In this document: one piece after another, positions 1 through 6,882 of the stretch
How positions within the stretch are numbered: the first letter of the stretch is position 1
How the letters are laid out: the number at the start of each line of letters is the position of its first letter
NCBI GenBank assembly: GCA_030040695.1
Contig: JASHTE010000212.1
Coordinates: 1-7,598, forward strand
DNA from: Vulcanimicrobiota bacterium
GTDB taxonomy: Bacteria; Vulcanimicrobiota; Vulcanimicrobiia; Vulcanimicrobiales; Vulcanimicrobiaceae
Reading direction: 5' to 3'
Length of the DNA stretch: 7,598 nucleotides
Position numbers and translations under genes: made by a program
Notes under the pieces: model-generated
Seen by the model: the letters and a program-made list of their open reading frames with translations, nothing else
Told to the model about the DNA's origin: nothing
Databases searched by the model: none

Positions 1-713
1 GCGACGTATTGCCATGGGTTCACAAATGGCAGACTGATCTTCATCCGCGCGGCGACGGCAGCCGCTTCTTCTGCCAACGCCTCGGCGAGATGGGCTGCAT
101 TCGGGTCCTTCAGGATCTCGCCCGCTTCACAGTCGAGGATGGCGGAAAGCGCATTGATCGCACAGTTCGCAACGAGCTTTCCCCAGAGATGCGGGCGAAT
201 GTCGTATGCAACAGCAGCCTGCAGCCCGCTGTGTCCGAGGAGCTCGACGATCATGCGCGAGGTCGCAGGTGAGGCGGAGCCGACGATCGTGCTGCCCCTC
301 CCCGAAGTATGAACGCGCCCCGGCGCGGTCGTCACGGCCGATTCCGTCGTGATGCCGAGGATCACGGGGACCGCGCCGCCGAGGGCGGTCCGTATCGCGT
401 CTTCATTGCCGACGCCGTTCTGGAACGAGACGATCGGCGTCACAGGATCGAGCTCGCCCGCGAAGGGCCGCAACGCGCGTAGCGTGTCGACCGCCTTCAC
501 GAAGAGAAAGAGCACCTGCGAGTCGTACAGATCCTTCGGACCGCGCGCGATGCCGACGCGGCGCGGCGGCTCATCGTTGACGGCGAGCCCTTTCTGCTCC
601 ACTGCTGAAAGCGTCTGCGCGTTCGCGTCGAGCATCGTCACATCGCACGTTCCCGCGAGATGATAGCCGAAGAGCGTCCCCATTGCTCCCGCCCCGATGA
701 TACCAACCTTCAT
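1..713 (-). CDS. panE: 2-dehydropantoate 2-reductase (ketopantoate reductase), 3' end cut off by the window
   Basis: The enzyme reduces ketopantoate to pantoate with NADPH in the cytoplasm, on the route to pantothenate and coenzyme A. The visible 237 residues are the N-terminal Rossmann domain and the first part of the helical C-terminal domain; the family is usually about 300 residues long. The dinucleotide-binding motif GAGAMG is at residues 7-12. FVKAVDT (71-77) carries the conserved Lys73, and FQNGVGN (97-103) the conserved Asn99. LWGKLVANCAINALSA (176-191) carries the lysine and two asparagines that match Lys176, Asn180 and Asn184 of the E. coli enzyme. The ATG at 711-713 sits directly before KVGIIGAG, as expected for this fold. 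The gene begins 8 bp after the mlaD-like stop, so it is probably co-transcribed. No good Shine-Dalgarno is visible. The active-site glutamate near the C-terminus lies outside the window. Other ketopantoate reductase-like dehydrogenases are possible, but the motifs fit PanE well. Confidence 0.9.
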   Translation of the reverse strand, partial: MKVGIIGAGAMGTLFGYHLAGTCDVTMLDANAQTLSAVEQKGLAVNDEPPRRVGIARGPKDLYDSQVLFLFVKAVDTLRALRPFAGELDPVTPIVSFQNGVGNEDAIRTALGGAVPVILGITTESAVTTAPGRVHTSGRGSTIVGSASPATSRMIVELLGHSGLQAAVAYDIRPHLWGKLVANCAINALSAILDCEAGEILKDPNAAHLAEALAEEAAAVAARMKISLPFVNPWQYV

Positions 714-721
714 CTCAGGGC

Positions 722-2191
722 CTAATAGTGAAAGAGAACGCCGTACTCGCTGCGGCGCTGCGCCTGGTTTAACGCGCGTTCACCGAAATATACTTGCGCC
801 CACGGAGCCACGCGAACGTTTCCGTACAGGTCGAGGGCGGGATGGCTCGGGTCGTAGAGCCAGGCGGAGACTCCGTTGCCGCTCGCGTTGTACGAGCCGA
901 GGACCCCGAGGCGCGAGTACAGCAGTCCACCGCCCACGCTGAAGTTCGGCGTGAAGTTGCGCAGCGCGGCGAGGTTGAGGCTCGTGTAGCCGGCAGCTTC
1001 GTTTGCGCCGAGCATCAAGCTCGTCGAGGCGTGGGGCAGGAAGACTGCGTTGAGATCCGTCTCTAGACCGTTCTGCGGCGGATAGAGCGGTGAGCAGCAG
1101 GTATGCTCCGTCTCCAGGTATCCGACGCGCAGCTGCAGCTCGATGAGGTCGTGCGCAAGGCTCGCGAGCGAGCCTCCGAGCAGAAATCGCATGCCGCTGC
1201 TCAACGGCTGCGAAGACGGCTGCGAAGATGGTGTCTCCGGCGGCGGCGTGACGTCGATGTCCACGCCGTTCACGTGGCTCTTCCCTCCGAGACGCCCGAG
1301 GAGGGACGCCGCGCGCTGCATCGTCGCGTCGAGATTCGCGATGGTATCGCGTATCTGCGCCTGCGTCCTCGGGTCGCTCGTCACCGTTCGCAGATCCGAT
1401 GCCGCCTCTGCCAGTGTTTTCGTCGCCAGCGCAATGTTCTCGGTTGTTGCGATGACGTCGGCGTGCAGACGAGGATCCGTGGCGAGGCTCTCCACTGAAG
1501 CCATCGAGGCGCGAAGCTCTACGGAGGCCGCGCTCAGTTGGGTCATCATCGCGTTCAGTTTCGGTGCGTCGAGCGATGCCGTCGAGTTCAGTGTCGCTGC
1601 CATCGCGGCGATGTTCTGCCCAGCCTCACCCAGCGATCCGCGCAGCGACACCGTCATTCCGTTCACGTTGCCGAGCACATCCTGCAACTCCGCCAAGAGC
1701 CGCGGTTCGCGCTGCTCGAGCACGGCGAGAATCGTGTCGAGACGACGAATCTCGCCCTGACCTTGCTGGAGCAGGTCTTGCACCGTTGCCACGTTCTCGC
1801 CGTGCGGTTGCTGTGTAACCGGCACCACGCCCGGAGGAAACGTCGCGTACGGGAGCGGCGCACCGCGCGGTGGTATGATGAGGAGCGACGACAATCCCGT
1901 GAGCGGCGCCTGAATCAAGAAGCGCGAACGACGCGGAATGCCGATGTCGCGCCTGATCGCAAGCACGACGTCGACGCTGCCGTCGGGCAGGAGATCGATC
2001 CGCGCTACCGAGCCCACCTGCACGCCGCTGAAGAGCACCCCCGCGCCGCTTTGCAATCCGGCAGCAGAGTCGAAGTGCACCGCAAACTCATATCCCGACC
2101 GCGACGACAGGTTCTCGAGTACGTAGAAGATGCCGAACAGCAGTAGGAGCGCGACGATCGTAAAGAGCCCAACCTGAGCTTGCTTACTCAC
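722..2191 (-). CDS. MlaD-like MCE-domain lipid transport protein with long helical stalk and beta-rich C-terminus
   Basis: This is the substrate-binding, pore-forming partner of an Mla-type ABC transporter that moves phospholipids between inner and outer membranes. Residues 7-25 are a single hydrophobic anchor. Residues 33-108 form one MCE domain, with the typical GLQSGAGVLFSGVQVGSVARI and the later hydrophobic LTGLSSLLII segment. Residues 130-300 are long amphipathic helices. Residues 314-333 are a Pro/Ser/Gln-rich linker. Residues 345-489 alternate short hydrophobic/aromatic strands, about 8 to 10, and end in VLFHY, like the aromatic last strand of outer-membrane barrels. At 489 residues it is far longer than E. 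coli MlaD (183). The layout matches the transenvelope MlaD described from Veillonella parvula. The start is GTG at 2189-2191, because an in-frame stop lies 7 bp upstream. It follows mlaF by 37 bp. The MCE assignment is firm; the barrel is inferred from sequence pattern alone. Confidence 0.88.
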   Translation of the reverse strand: MSKQAQVGLFTIVALLLLFGIFYVLENLSSRSGYEFAVHFDSAAGLQSGAGVLFSGVQVGSVARIDLLPDGSVDVVLAIRRDIGIPRRSRFLIQAPLTGLSSLLIIPPRGAPLPYATFPPGVVPVTQQPHGENVATVQDLLQQGQGEIRRLDTILAVLEQREPRLLAELQDVLGNVNGMTVSLRGSLGEAGQNIAAMAATLNSTASLDAPKLNAMMTQLSAASVELRASMASVESLATDPRLHADVIATTENIALATKTLAEAASDLRTVTSDPRTQAQIRDTIANLDATMQRAASLLGRLGGKSHVNGVDIDVTPPPETPSSQPSSQPLSSGMRFLLGGSLASLAHDLIELQLRVGYLETEHTCCSPLYPPQNGLETDLNAVFLPHASTSLMLGANEAAGYTSLNLAALRNFTPNFSVGGGLLYSRLGVLGSYNASGNGVSAWLYDPSHPALDLYGNVRVAPWAQVYFGERALNQAQRRSEYGVLFHY

Positions 2192-2192
2192 G

Positions 2193-2198
2193 CTCCTC
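2193..2198 (-). promoter_or_regulatory. Shine-Dalgarno of the mlaD-like gene, unusually close to its GTG start
   Basis: The purine run GAGGAG ends one base before the GTG start at 2191; taking GAGG alone gives a 3-base spacer. An in-frame TAG at 2198-2200 rules out an upstream in-frame start, and the membrane anchor begins by residue 7, so a later start is unlikely. A weaker AGGG lies about 11 bases upstream of the start and could be used instead. Confidence 0.4.
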
Positions 2199-2228
2199 TA
2201 CTACCCTCATTAGGCAAAGATTCCCCTA

Positions 2229-2987
2229 TCAAATTGGGATGGGGCCCACGTCGGAGCCCGCGAGGAACTGCTGCACGATCGGATTCTCCGAGCGGCGCAC
2301 TTCGTCGCATGGTCCGTACGCGATGATCGCCCCTTCGAAGAGCATCGCCATGTAGTCCGCCATCTCGTAAATCGAAGGCAGATCGTGCGATGTGACGACC
2401 GCAGTGCCTCCGAAGCGTTCGCGCAGCCGCAATATCATGTTCGTGATGAGGTGTACGGATATCGGATCGAGGCCTGTCGTCGGCTCATCGTAGAGAACGA
2501 GCGTCGGTTGCGTGACGATGGCCCGCGCAAACCCGGCCCGCTTCAGCATGCCTCCCGAGAGCTCGGCTGGAAGATTGTTCGCGGCGTGCGAGAGTCCGAC
2601 GGCGTCGAGCGCAGCGTGCACGCGTTGTTGAATCTCTCGCTCGCTCATCGTCGTGTTCTCGCGCAGCGGCAGGGCGACGTTCTCGCCGAGCGTCAGGCTG
2701 TCCAGGAGCGCCGCGAACTGAAAGGCGAGGCTGATCGAGCGGCGTACGTCGTTGATCTCGCGCTCGTTGAGTGTCGAGAGATCGCGCTCCTCCACGTACA
2801 CGTGCCCGCTCGTCGGCATGAGTAATCCATCGAGCAGGCGCAGGATCGTGGTCTTTCCCGCACCCGAGACACCGATGATGCACGTAATCGCACCTTCGAC
2901 GACCGGCAGGTTACAGTTCCGCAGAATCGTGTGCTCGCCGAAGGAGAGACTGACATTCTCGATCCGCGCAACAAGCGCGTCAGCCAT
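2229..2987 (-). CDS. mlaF: Phospholipid ABC transporter ATP-binding protein MlaF
   Basis: This is the cytoplasmic ATPase that powers the MlaE permease. Counting from the ATG at 2985-2987 (252 residues), the Walker A GVSGAGKTT is at 39-47, the Q-loop glutamine is in LAFQFAALLDSLT near 90, the signature LSGGM is at 143-147, Walker B LVLYDEP is at 163-169, and the H-loop histidine is in TSHD near 201. The phrases FQxxALLDSLTLGENV and LSGGMLKRAGFARAI are typical of the MlaF branch rather than of sugar or amino-acid importers. The C-terminal QQFLAGSDVGPI is also an MlaF-like ending. The ATG overlaps the mlaE stop by 8 bp (ATGGCTGA), which suggests translational coupling. An in-frame GTG two codons earlier (2991-2993) is an alternative start. 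No strong Shine-Dalgarno is seen. Confidence 0.93.
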   Translation of the reverse strand: MADALVARIENVSLSFGEHTILRNCNLPVVEGAITCIIGVSGAGKTTILRLLDGLLMPTSGHVYVEERDLSTLNEREINDVRRSISLAFQFAALLDSLTLGENVALPLRENTTMSEREIQQRVHAALDAVGLSHAANNLPAELSGGMLKRAGFARAIVTQPTLVLYDEPTTGLDPISVHLITNMILRLRERFGGTAVVTSHDLPSIYEMADYMAMLFEGAIIAYGPCDEVRRSENPIVQQFLAGSDVGPIPI

Positions 2988-3759
2988 TTGCACCGTAGAG
3001 CAGGAACGAGAGCATGAAGTTCGCCACGAAGATGAGGATCATCGAGATGACGACGGCCCCAGTCGTTGCCTTCCCGACGCCGGCCGCACCGCCGCGCGTG
3101 CGCAGTCCCTGGAAGGCGCCGACGAGGACGATGATGACCGCGAAGACGACCGTCTTGAACAGCCCCTTGACGAGATCTTCCATCGTGATGCCCAAGCGCG
3201 CCGAACTGATGAAGTCCGAATAGCTGATGTGCGCGTACAGGTGCGCGAACCCCATCCCGCCGACCATCGAGATGACGTCCGCGAAGATCGTCAGCATCGG
3301 AAGCATCACCATGAGTGCGAGCAAGCGCGGAACGACGAGGTATCGCGCGGGCTCGACTCCCATCGAGCGCAATGCCTCGATTTGCTCCGTTACGACCATC
3401 GAACCGATCTCCGCGGTGATCGCCGACCCGGCACGGCCGGCGACGACGATGCCCGTCAGGAGCGGACCCAGTTCCCGCCCGGACGCGTACGCCACGGCCG
3501 TTCCTACATAGCTCGCAAAACCGTACTGCACGGCCTGCATCGCAGACTCGAGCGAGATCACTGCGCCGGTGCAGAATGACGTCAGGACGACGATGATCAA
3601 CGACTGATAGCCGAGGAGATACGCCTGTGAAATCGTCTCCGCAATGCGAATTCGCAATTGTGCAATGAAGGCCGTCGCGCTTCCACCGAGCTGCGCCAGG
3701 CCGCCCGCATACTCGAAAAAGGCCTGCGTCCGCTCGCCGATTCGCTCGAGAACGCTCAT
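2980..3759 (-). CDS. mlaE: Phospholipid ABC transporter permease MlaE
   Basis: This inner-membrane permease pairs with MlaF and with the MCE protein encoded downstream. Its 259 residues match the family length. After an amphipathic N-terminal stretch there are hydrophobic segments near residues 50-70, 84-106, 141-172, 203-217 and 233-256. The family hallmark runs through ELGPLLTGIVVAGRAGSA (96-113), then AEIGSMVVTEQIEALRSMG (116-134) and EPARYLVVPR (136-145). A second hallmark, GLRTRGGAAGVGKATT, is at 218-233. The ATG at 3757-3759 overlaps the stop of the preceding small gene by 4 bp (ATGA). A GGAG lies 11 bases upstream, a slightly long spacing. The order mlaE-mlaF-mlaD is the classic core; the separate MlaB (STAS) and MlaC (periplasmic carrier) genes of Proteobacteria are not present in this window. 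Confidence 0.95.
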   Translation of the reverse strand: MSVLERIGERTQAFFEYAGGLAQLGGSATAFIAQLRIRIAETISQAYLLGYQSLIIVVLTSFCTGAVISLESAMQAVQYGFASYVGTAVAYASGRELGPLLTGIVVAGRAGSAITAEIGSMVVTEQIEALRSMGVEPARYLVVPRLLALMVMLPMLTIFADVISMVGGMGFAHLYAHISYSDFISSARLGITMEDLVKGLFKTVVFAVIIVLVGAFQGLRTRGGAAGVGKATTGAVVISMILIFVANFMLSFLLYGANG

Positions 3760-4097
3760 AGCGGTAGGCGCTCCTCGATCGTGTCCAGCTGCGCCAGCAC
3801 CGCGCGTGTCGCCTCGATCCGCTTCGTCGCCACCCCACGCTCAGCGGTCAGGTTGAAGAGCACCTGATTCGCCTGCTCCAGCCGGCGATCGACGTCGCGT
3901 AGCTGCGCGCGCGCCTCGCGCTCGAAGCCACCGAAGTAGCGGCGCACCGCATCCAGATAGGTGACACGTTGGCGCTCATCGAGCGTGCCATCTTTGAGCG
4001 CCTGCGCAACCGCGTCTTGCGCTTGGCGCATCGTACGGTCGGTGATGTGAAAAGCGCCCACCCGTTCGACGAGCGCGGAGAATCGGTCGTCAGGCAT
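3756..4097 (-). CDS. Unrecognised small coiled-coil protein upstream of mlaE
   Basis: I do not recognise this family. The 113-residue product has no signal peptide, no membrane segment and no cysteine. It is rich in Arg, Glu, Ala and Gln and looks almost entirely helical. Residues 55-112 show heptad-like spacing of hydrophobics (around FEREARAQLRDVDRRLEQAN and RIEATRAVLAQL), suggesting a coiled coil or helical hairpin. Residues 20-40 could be a second helical unit. It is a real gene by context: its ATG overlaps the rph stop by 8 bp (ATGCCTGA) and its TGA overlaps the mlaE ATG by 4 bp. Coding sequence is thus continuous from rph to mlaE. A TTG three codons upstream (4104-4106) is an alternative start. 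No Shine-Dalgarno is visible, so translation is probably coupled to rph. The position next to mlaE suggests, but does not show, a role with the Mla transporter. Confidence 0.75.
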   Translation of the reverse strand: MPDDRFSALVERVGAFHITDRTMRQAQDAVAQALKDGTLDERQRVTYLDAVRRYFGGFEREARAQLRDVDRRLEQANQVLFNLTAERGVATKRIEATRAVLAQLDTIEERLPL

Positions 4098-4836
4098 GGG
4101 TCGCAATCGGGAAACCGCAGCTCTCGAGCGCGCTGCGTTGCGCCGCGAATAACGTCGTCAGACCGCCTTGCGCCAGCGAGAGGAGCGTATCGAGATCGTT
4201 GCGATCGAACGGCTTGGCCTCGGCCGTCCCTTGCAGCTCGACGTAGCGCCCCGTGTCGGTCGCAAAGACGTTCATATCGACGTGCGCGCGGCTGTCCTCA
4301 TCGTAGGCGAGATCCAGCAACGGCGTTCCGTCGACAATGCCGACGCTCGTCGCCGCCACGGCCGCGTCGAGCGGCCATGACCCGCGCTCGCGCGGATCGA
4401 AGAGCCTCTGTAGCCCGAGCACAAGCGCGACGTAGGCGCCGCACACGGCGGCCGTGCGCGTGCCGCCGTCGGCTTGGAGGACGTCGCAATCGATCCAGAC
4501 GCAGCGTTCGCCGAGCTTCGCCGTATCGGTTACCGCCCGCAGTGCGCGCCCCACGATCCTCTGAATTTCGTGCGTTCTTCCGCCGAGGCGGCCCCGCACG
4601 GACTCGCGCTGCGTTCGCTCCTGCGTCGCGCGCGGGAGCATCGAGTACTCCGCCGTGATCCAGCCGACGCCGCGGCCTCGCATCCACTGCGGAACCTTCT
4701 CCTCGATCGTTGCAGCACACAACACGCGCGTATCGCCCAACGCGATGAGCGCGCTTCCCTCGGCGAACTTTAGGGCGTTCGGCTCGATGCGGACCGGTCG
4801 CAGCTCGTCGGGGCGCCGGCCGTCGCTGCGTACCAT
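4090..4836 (-). CDS. rph: Ribonuclease PH
   Basis: This phosphorolytic 3'-5' exoribonuclease trims the 3' ends of tRNA precursors and works as a ring-shaped hexamer. Its 248 residues are slightly more than the usual 238 or so. The N-terminus RSDGRRPDELRPV is the family signature. RGRLGGRTHEIQR (81-93) contains the conserved arginines of the phosphate site. DCDVLQADGGTRTAA (116-130) provides the GTRTA phosphate-binding loop. LLDLAYDEDSRAHVDMN (173-189) holds the acidic metal-binding cluster, followed by YVELQGTAE (198-206). All key residues are intact. The ATG at 4834-4836 overlaps the glmS TGA by one base (TGATG); a GTG directly before it (4837-4839) would give a 4-bp overlap. The rdgB gene, a frequent rph neighbour, is absent here. 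No separate promoter is visible, so expression probably depends on glmS transcription. Confidence 0.97.
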   Translation of the reverse strand: MVRSDGRRPDELRPVRIEPNALKFAEGSALIALGDTRVLCAATIEEKVPQWMRGRGVGWITAEYSMLPRATQERTQRESVRGRLGGRTHEIQRIVGRALRAVTDTAKLGERCVWIDCDVLQADGGTRTAAVCGAYVALVLGLQRLFDPRERGSWPLDAAVAATSVGIVDGTPLLDLAYDEDSRAHVDMNVFATDTGRYVELQGTAEAKPFDRNDLDTLLSLAQGGLTTLFAAQRSALESCGFPIATHA

Positions 4837-6677
4837 CACTCGACCGTGACGGTCTTAGCGAGGTTCCGCGGCTGATCGACGTCCTTCCCCTCGATGTCCG
4901 CGATGTGGTACGCGAAGAGCTGCAGCGGAATCACGTTGACGATCGGCGCGAGCAACTCATCGATCTTCGGCACCCAGAAGACGTGATCGGCAATCGAGGC
5001 AGCTTCGTCGTCACCGCGGTTTGCGACCACGATCACGGGCGCCTCGCGTGCCTTCGACTCCATGATGTTCGACAGCATCTTCTCTCGTACGCGATCCTCC
5101 GTGACGATGCCGATGATGGGGGTCGAACGATCGAGAAGCGCAATCGGCCCATGCTTCATCTCTCCCGCCGCATAGCCCTCGGCGTGGATATACGAGATCT
5201 CTTTGAGCTTCAATGCTCCTTCGAGCGCGGTGGGGAAGTTCGCGTACCGTCCGATGAAGAGCGCGCTTCGCATCTCACAGTATCGCTGTGCGACCTTACG
5301 GATCTCATCCGAGGTATTCAGCACGACGTCGACGGCAGCGGGCAGGAGGCGCATACTGAGCGCGATCTCTCGCAGCCGCTCCTCGGAGCTCTCGCCGCGC
5401 ACCCGCGCGAGCACCTGCGCGAAGAGCGCCAAGGCGGTCGCCTGGGAGACGTACGTCTTCGTTGCGGCGACGCCGACCTCGGGGCCTCCGCGCGTGTACA
5501 GCGTTCCGTCGGCGAGGCGCGTCAAGTGCGAGCCCAGCACGTTGCAGACACCCAAGATCGTGCTGCCGGCTTGCCGCGCGATACGAACCGCTTCGACGGT
5601 GTCGGCAGTCTCGCCCGACTGCGACATCGCAATGACGAGCGTCGACGCGTCGACCACCGGATCGCCGTAGCGAAACTCGCTCGCGAGCTCCATCGCCACC
5701 GGAATCCGCGCGAGGGAGCGCAGGAGATACATCCCTACCATTCCCGCGTAGTAGGCGGTACCGCATCCCGTAATAGAAATCTGCCGCACGCTCCTTAGGC
5801 GCGCTTCGTCGACTGTGTCGAGCTCCTCGAAGATCCGTATGTCGCCGTTCTCGTGCACGCGCCCGGCCAGGGTCTCTTTGATCGCATTCGGCTGCTCGAA
5901 GATTTCCTTGAGCATGAAGTGCTTGAAGCCGCTCTTCTCCGCCGAGCGCGCATCCCACAAGATCTGCACAACGTCGCGATCGATCGGTTGCCCCTCGTAG
6001 TCGGTGATACGCCAGCCTTCGCGTCCGACGACCGCGATCTCGCCCTCCTCGACGATCACCTCTTTGCGCGTATACGGGAGGATCGCAGGCGTGTCGGAAG
6101 CGACGTACATCTCGCCTTCCCCAATCCCCAGAACCAGCGGGCTTGCGCCGTTGCGCGCGAAGAGCAGATGCCGTGGATCATCGGTCGAGATCACACCGAT
6201 CGCGTAGGCACCCCGTACATCGCGCAGCGTCTTCCGAAGCGCCTCCTCGAGATCGCCGTTGAAGTGCATCTCGATCAAGTGCGCGAGGACCTCGGTGTCG
6301 GTTTCGCTGCGAAAGATGTGACCGAGCTCGAGTAACCTCGCGCGTAGGGCCGCATAGTTCTCGATGATCCCATTGTGCACGACGGCGAGGCGGCCGTTGC
6401 AGTCCATGTGCGGATGGGCGTTCATGTCGGATGGGCGCCCGTGCGTCGCCCAGCGCGTATGCCCGATACCGACCGGCCCATGCAAGGGGTCGCCGTCCCT
6501 CAGCCGCTCGGCGAGGCGCGCGAGCTTCCCCTCCGCTTTCGAGTCGCAGAGCACACCGCGATCGTCGATGACCGCGATCCCCGCGCTATCGTAGCCGCGA
6601 TACTCGAGGCGCTGCAGCGCATCGAGTATGATCGGCACGCTATCCTTCTGCCCGATGTATCCAACTATGCCGCACAT
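4836..6677 (-). CDS. glmS: Glutamine--fructose-6-phosphate aminotransferase (isomerizing)
   Basis: GlmS converts fructose-6-phosphate and glutamine to glucosamine-6-phosphate and glutamate, the committed step to UDP-GlcNAc for peptidoglycan and any lipopolysaccharide. Its 613 residues match the family (609 in E. coli). Residues 2-220 are the type 2 glutamine amidotransferase domain. Cys2 is the nucleophile once Met1 is removed; RGYDSAGIA (28-36), GHTRWATHG (72-80), NAHPH and HNGIIEN (101-107) are all conserved. Two SIS sugar-phosphate isomerase domains follow. The first has ITGCGTAYYAG (302-312) and MSQSGETADT (351-360). The second has EGALKLKEISYIHAEGYAAGEMKHGP split around 486-511. The C-terminus DQPRNLAKTVTVE is standard and carries the conserved lysine. 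The ATG at 6675-6677 is fixed by the required Met-Cys. Only a weak GAGAG precedes it. A large inverted repeat lies 24 bp upstream. Confidence 0.98.
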   Translation of the reverse strand: MCGIVGYIGQKDSVPIILDALQRLEYRGYDSAGIAVIDDRGVLCDSKAEGKLARLAERLRDGDPLHGPVGIGHTRWATHGRPSDMNAHPHMDCNGRLAVVHNGIIENYAALRARLLELGHIFRSETDTEVLAHLIEMHFNGDLEEALRKTLRDVRGAYAIGVISTDDPRHLLFARNGASPLVLGIGEGEMYVASDTPAILPYTRKEVIVEEGEIAVVGREGWRITDYEGQPIDRDVVQILWDARSAEKSGFKHFMLKEIFEQPNAIKETLAGRVHENGDIRIFEELDTVDEARLRSVRQISITGCGTAYYAGMVGMYLLRSLARIPVAMELASEFRYGDPVVDASTLVIAMSQSGETADTVEAVRIARQAGSTILGVCNVLGSHLTRLADGTLYTRGGPEVGVAATKTYVSQATALALFAQVLARVRGESSEERLREIALSMRLLPAAVDVVLNTSDEIRKVAQRYCEMRSALFIGRYANFPTALEGALKLKEISYIHAEGYAAGEMKHGPIALLDRSTPIIGIVTEDRVREKMLSNIMESKAREAPVIVVANRGDDEAASIADHVFWVPKIDELLAPIVNVIPLQLFAYHIADIEGKDVDQPRNLAKTVTVE

Positions 6678-6701
6678 GCTCTCGTATCGATTCCGCTACG
6701 G

Positions 6702-6882
6702 GACCTTGCGAGGGTCGGCGCGGCCGATCGTTCCCTGGAGAGCCTCCGACTTTTCGAAAAAAGCCATGGACGGCGTACTTCCTTTGGCGTTTTCGAAAAG
6801 CGGAGGAGCAGGAGCAATCATGGACGATTGCGACGAGCGTCTCGATAGGGAACGATTGGTCGCGCCATGCCCGCGAAAGGTC
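6702..6882. repeat. Large nested inverted repeat filling the rpoZ-glmS gap (structured RNA or palindromic mobile repeat)
   Basis: The two ends are reverse complements of each other. In the outer stem, 6702-6714 pairs with 6870-6882 (11 of 13 columns). After a 2/3-base internal loop, 6717-6736 pairs with 6847-6866 (18 of 20, the other two being G-T). The centre is lopsided: 6737-6742 on one side and 6807-6846 on the other. The long side holds two perfect small hairpins, at 6814-6831 (6-bp stem) and 6834-6844 (4-bp stem). A 20-bp inner stem (6743-6765 with 6786-6806) closes on a 20-base loop. One arm ends inside the rpoZ stop codon; the other stops 24 bp before the glmS ATG. No run of T follows either end, and no flanking target-site duplication is evident. 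The repeat is directly visible. Its nature (cis-regulatory RNA, small RNA or MITE-like element) is unknown. Confidence 0.8.
6743..6806. repeat. Inner 20-bp stem-loop with two TTTTCGAAAA palindromes
   Basis: CCTCCG (6743-6748) pairs with CGGAGG (6801-6806). After a single bulged A, CTTTTCGAAAA (6750-6760) pairs with TTTTCGAAAAG (6790-6800), and GCC (6763-6765) pairs with GGC (6786-6788). Each arm contains the perfect 10-bp palindrome TTTTCGAAAA, at 6751-6760 and 6790-6799, with centres 39 bp apart. The arms could act as RNA stem halves or as paired binding sites for a dimeric regulator. The sequence cannot tell which. Confidence 0.75.

Noticed and set aside
2184..2210. An 8-codon mini-frame (ATG at 2208-2210) just upstream of the mlaD-like gene
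   Set aside because: It is too short to support, and its sequence is better explained as the purine-rich ribosome-binding region.
2752..3579. A 275-codon open frame on the plus strand
   Set aside because: It is antisense to mlaF and mlaE, which have all family motifs; its product is charged and low in complexity.
4905..5798. A 297-codon open frame on the plus strand
   Set aside because: It is antisense to the fully conserved glmS gene; long antisense frames are common in GC-rich coding DNA, and its translation shows no domain.
6743..6806. An intrinsic (Rho-independent) terminator after rpoZ
   Set aside because: The stem is long but AT-rich in its middle and no T run follows it on either strand.
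6678..6880. A glmS ribozyme upstream of glmS
   Set aside because: The location invites it, but I cannot find the conserved ribozyme core or a cleavage-site context, and the long rod-like stem does not resemble the ribozyme fold.
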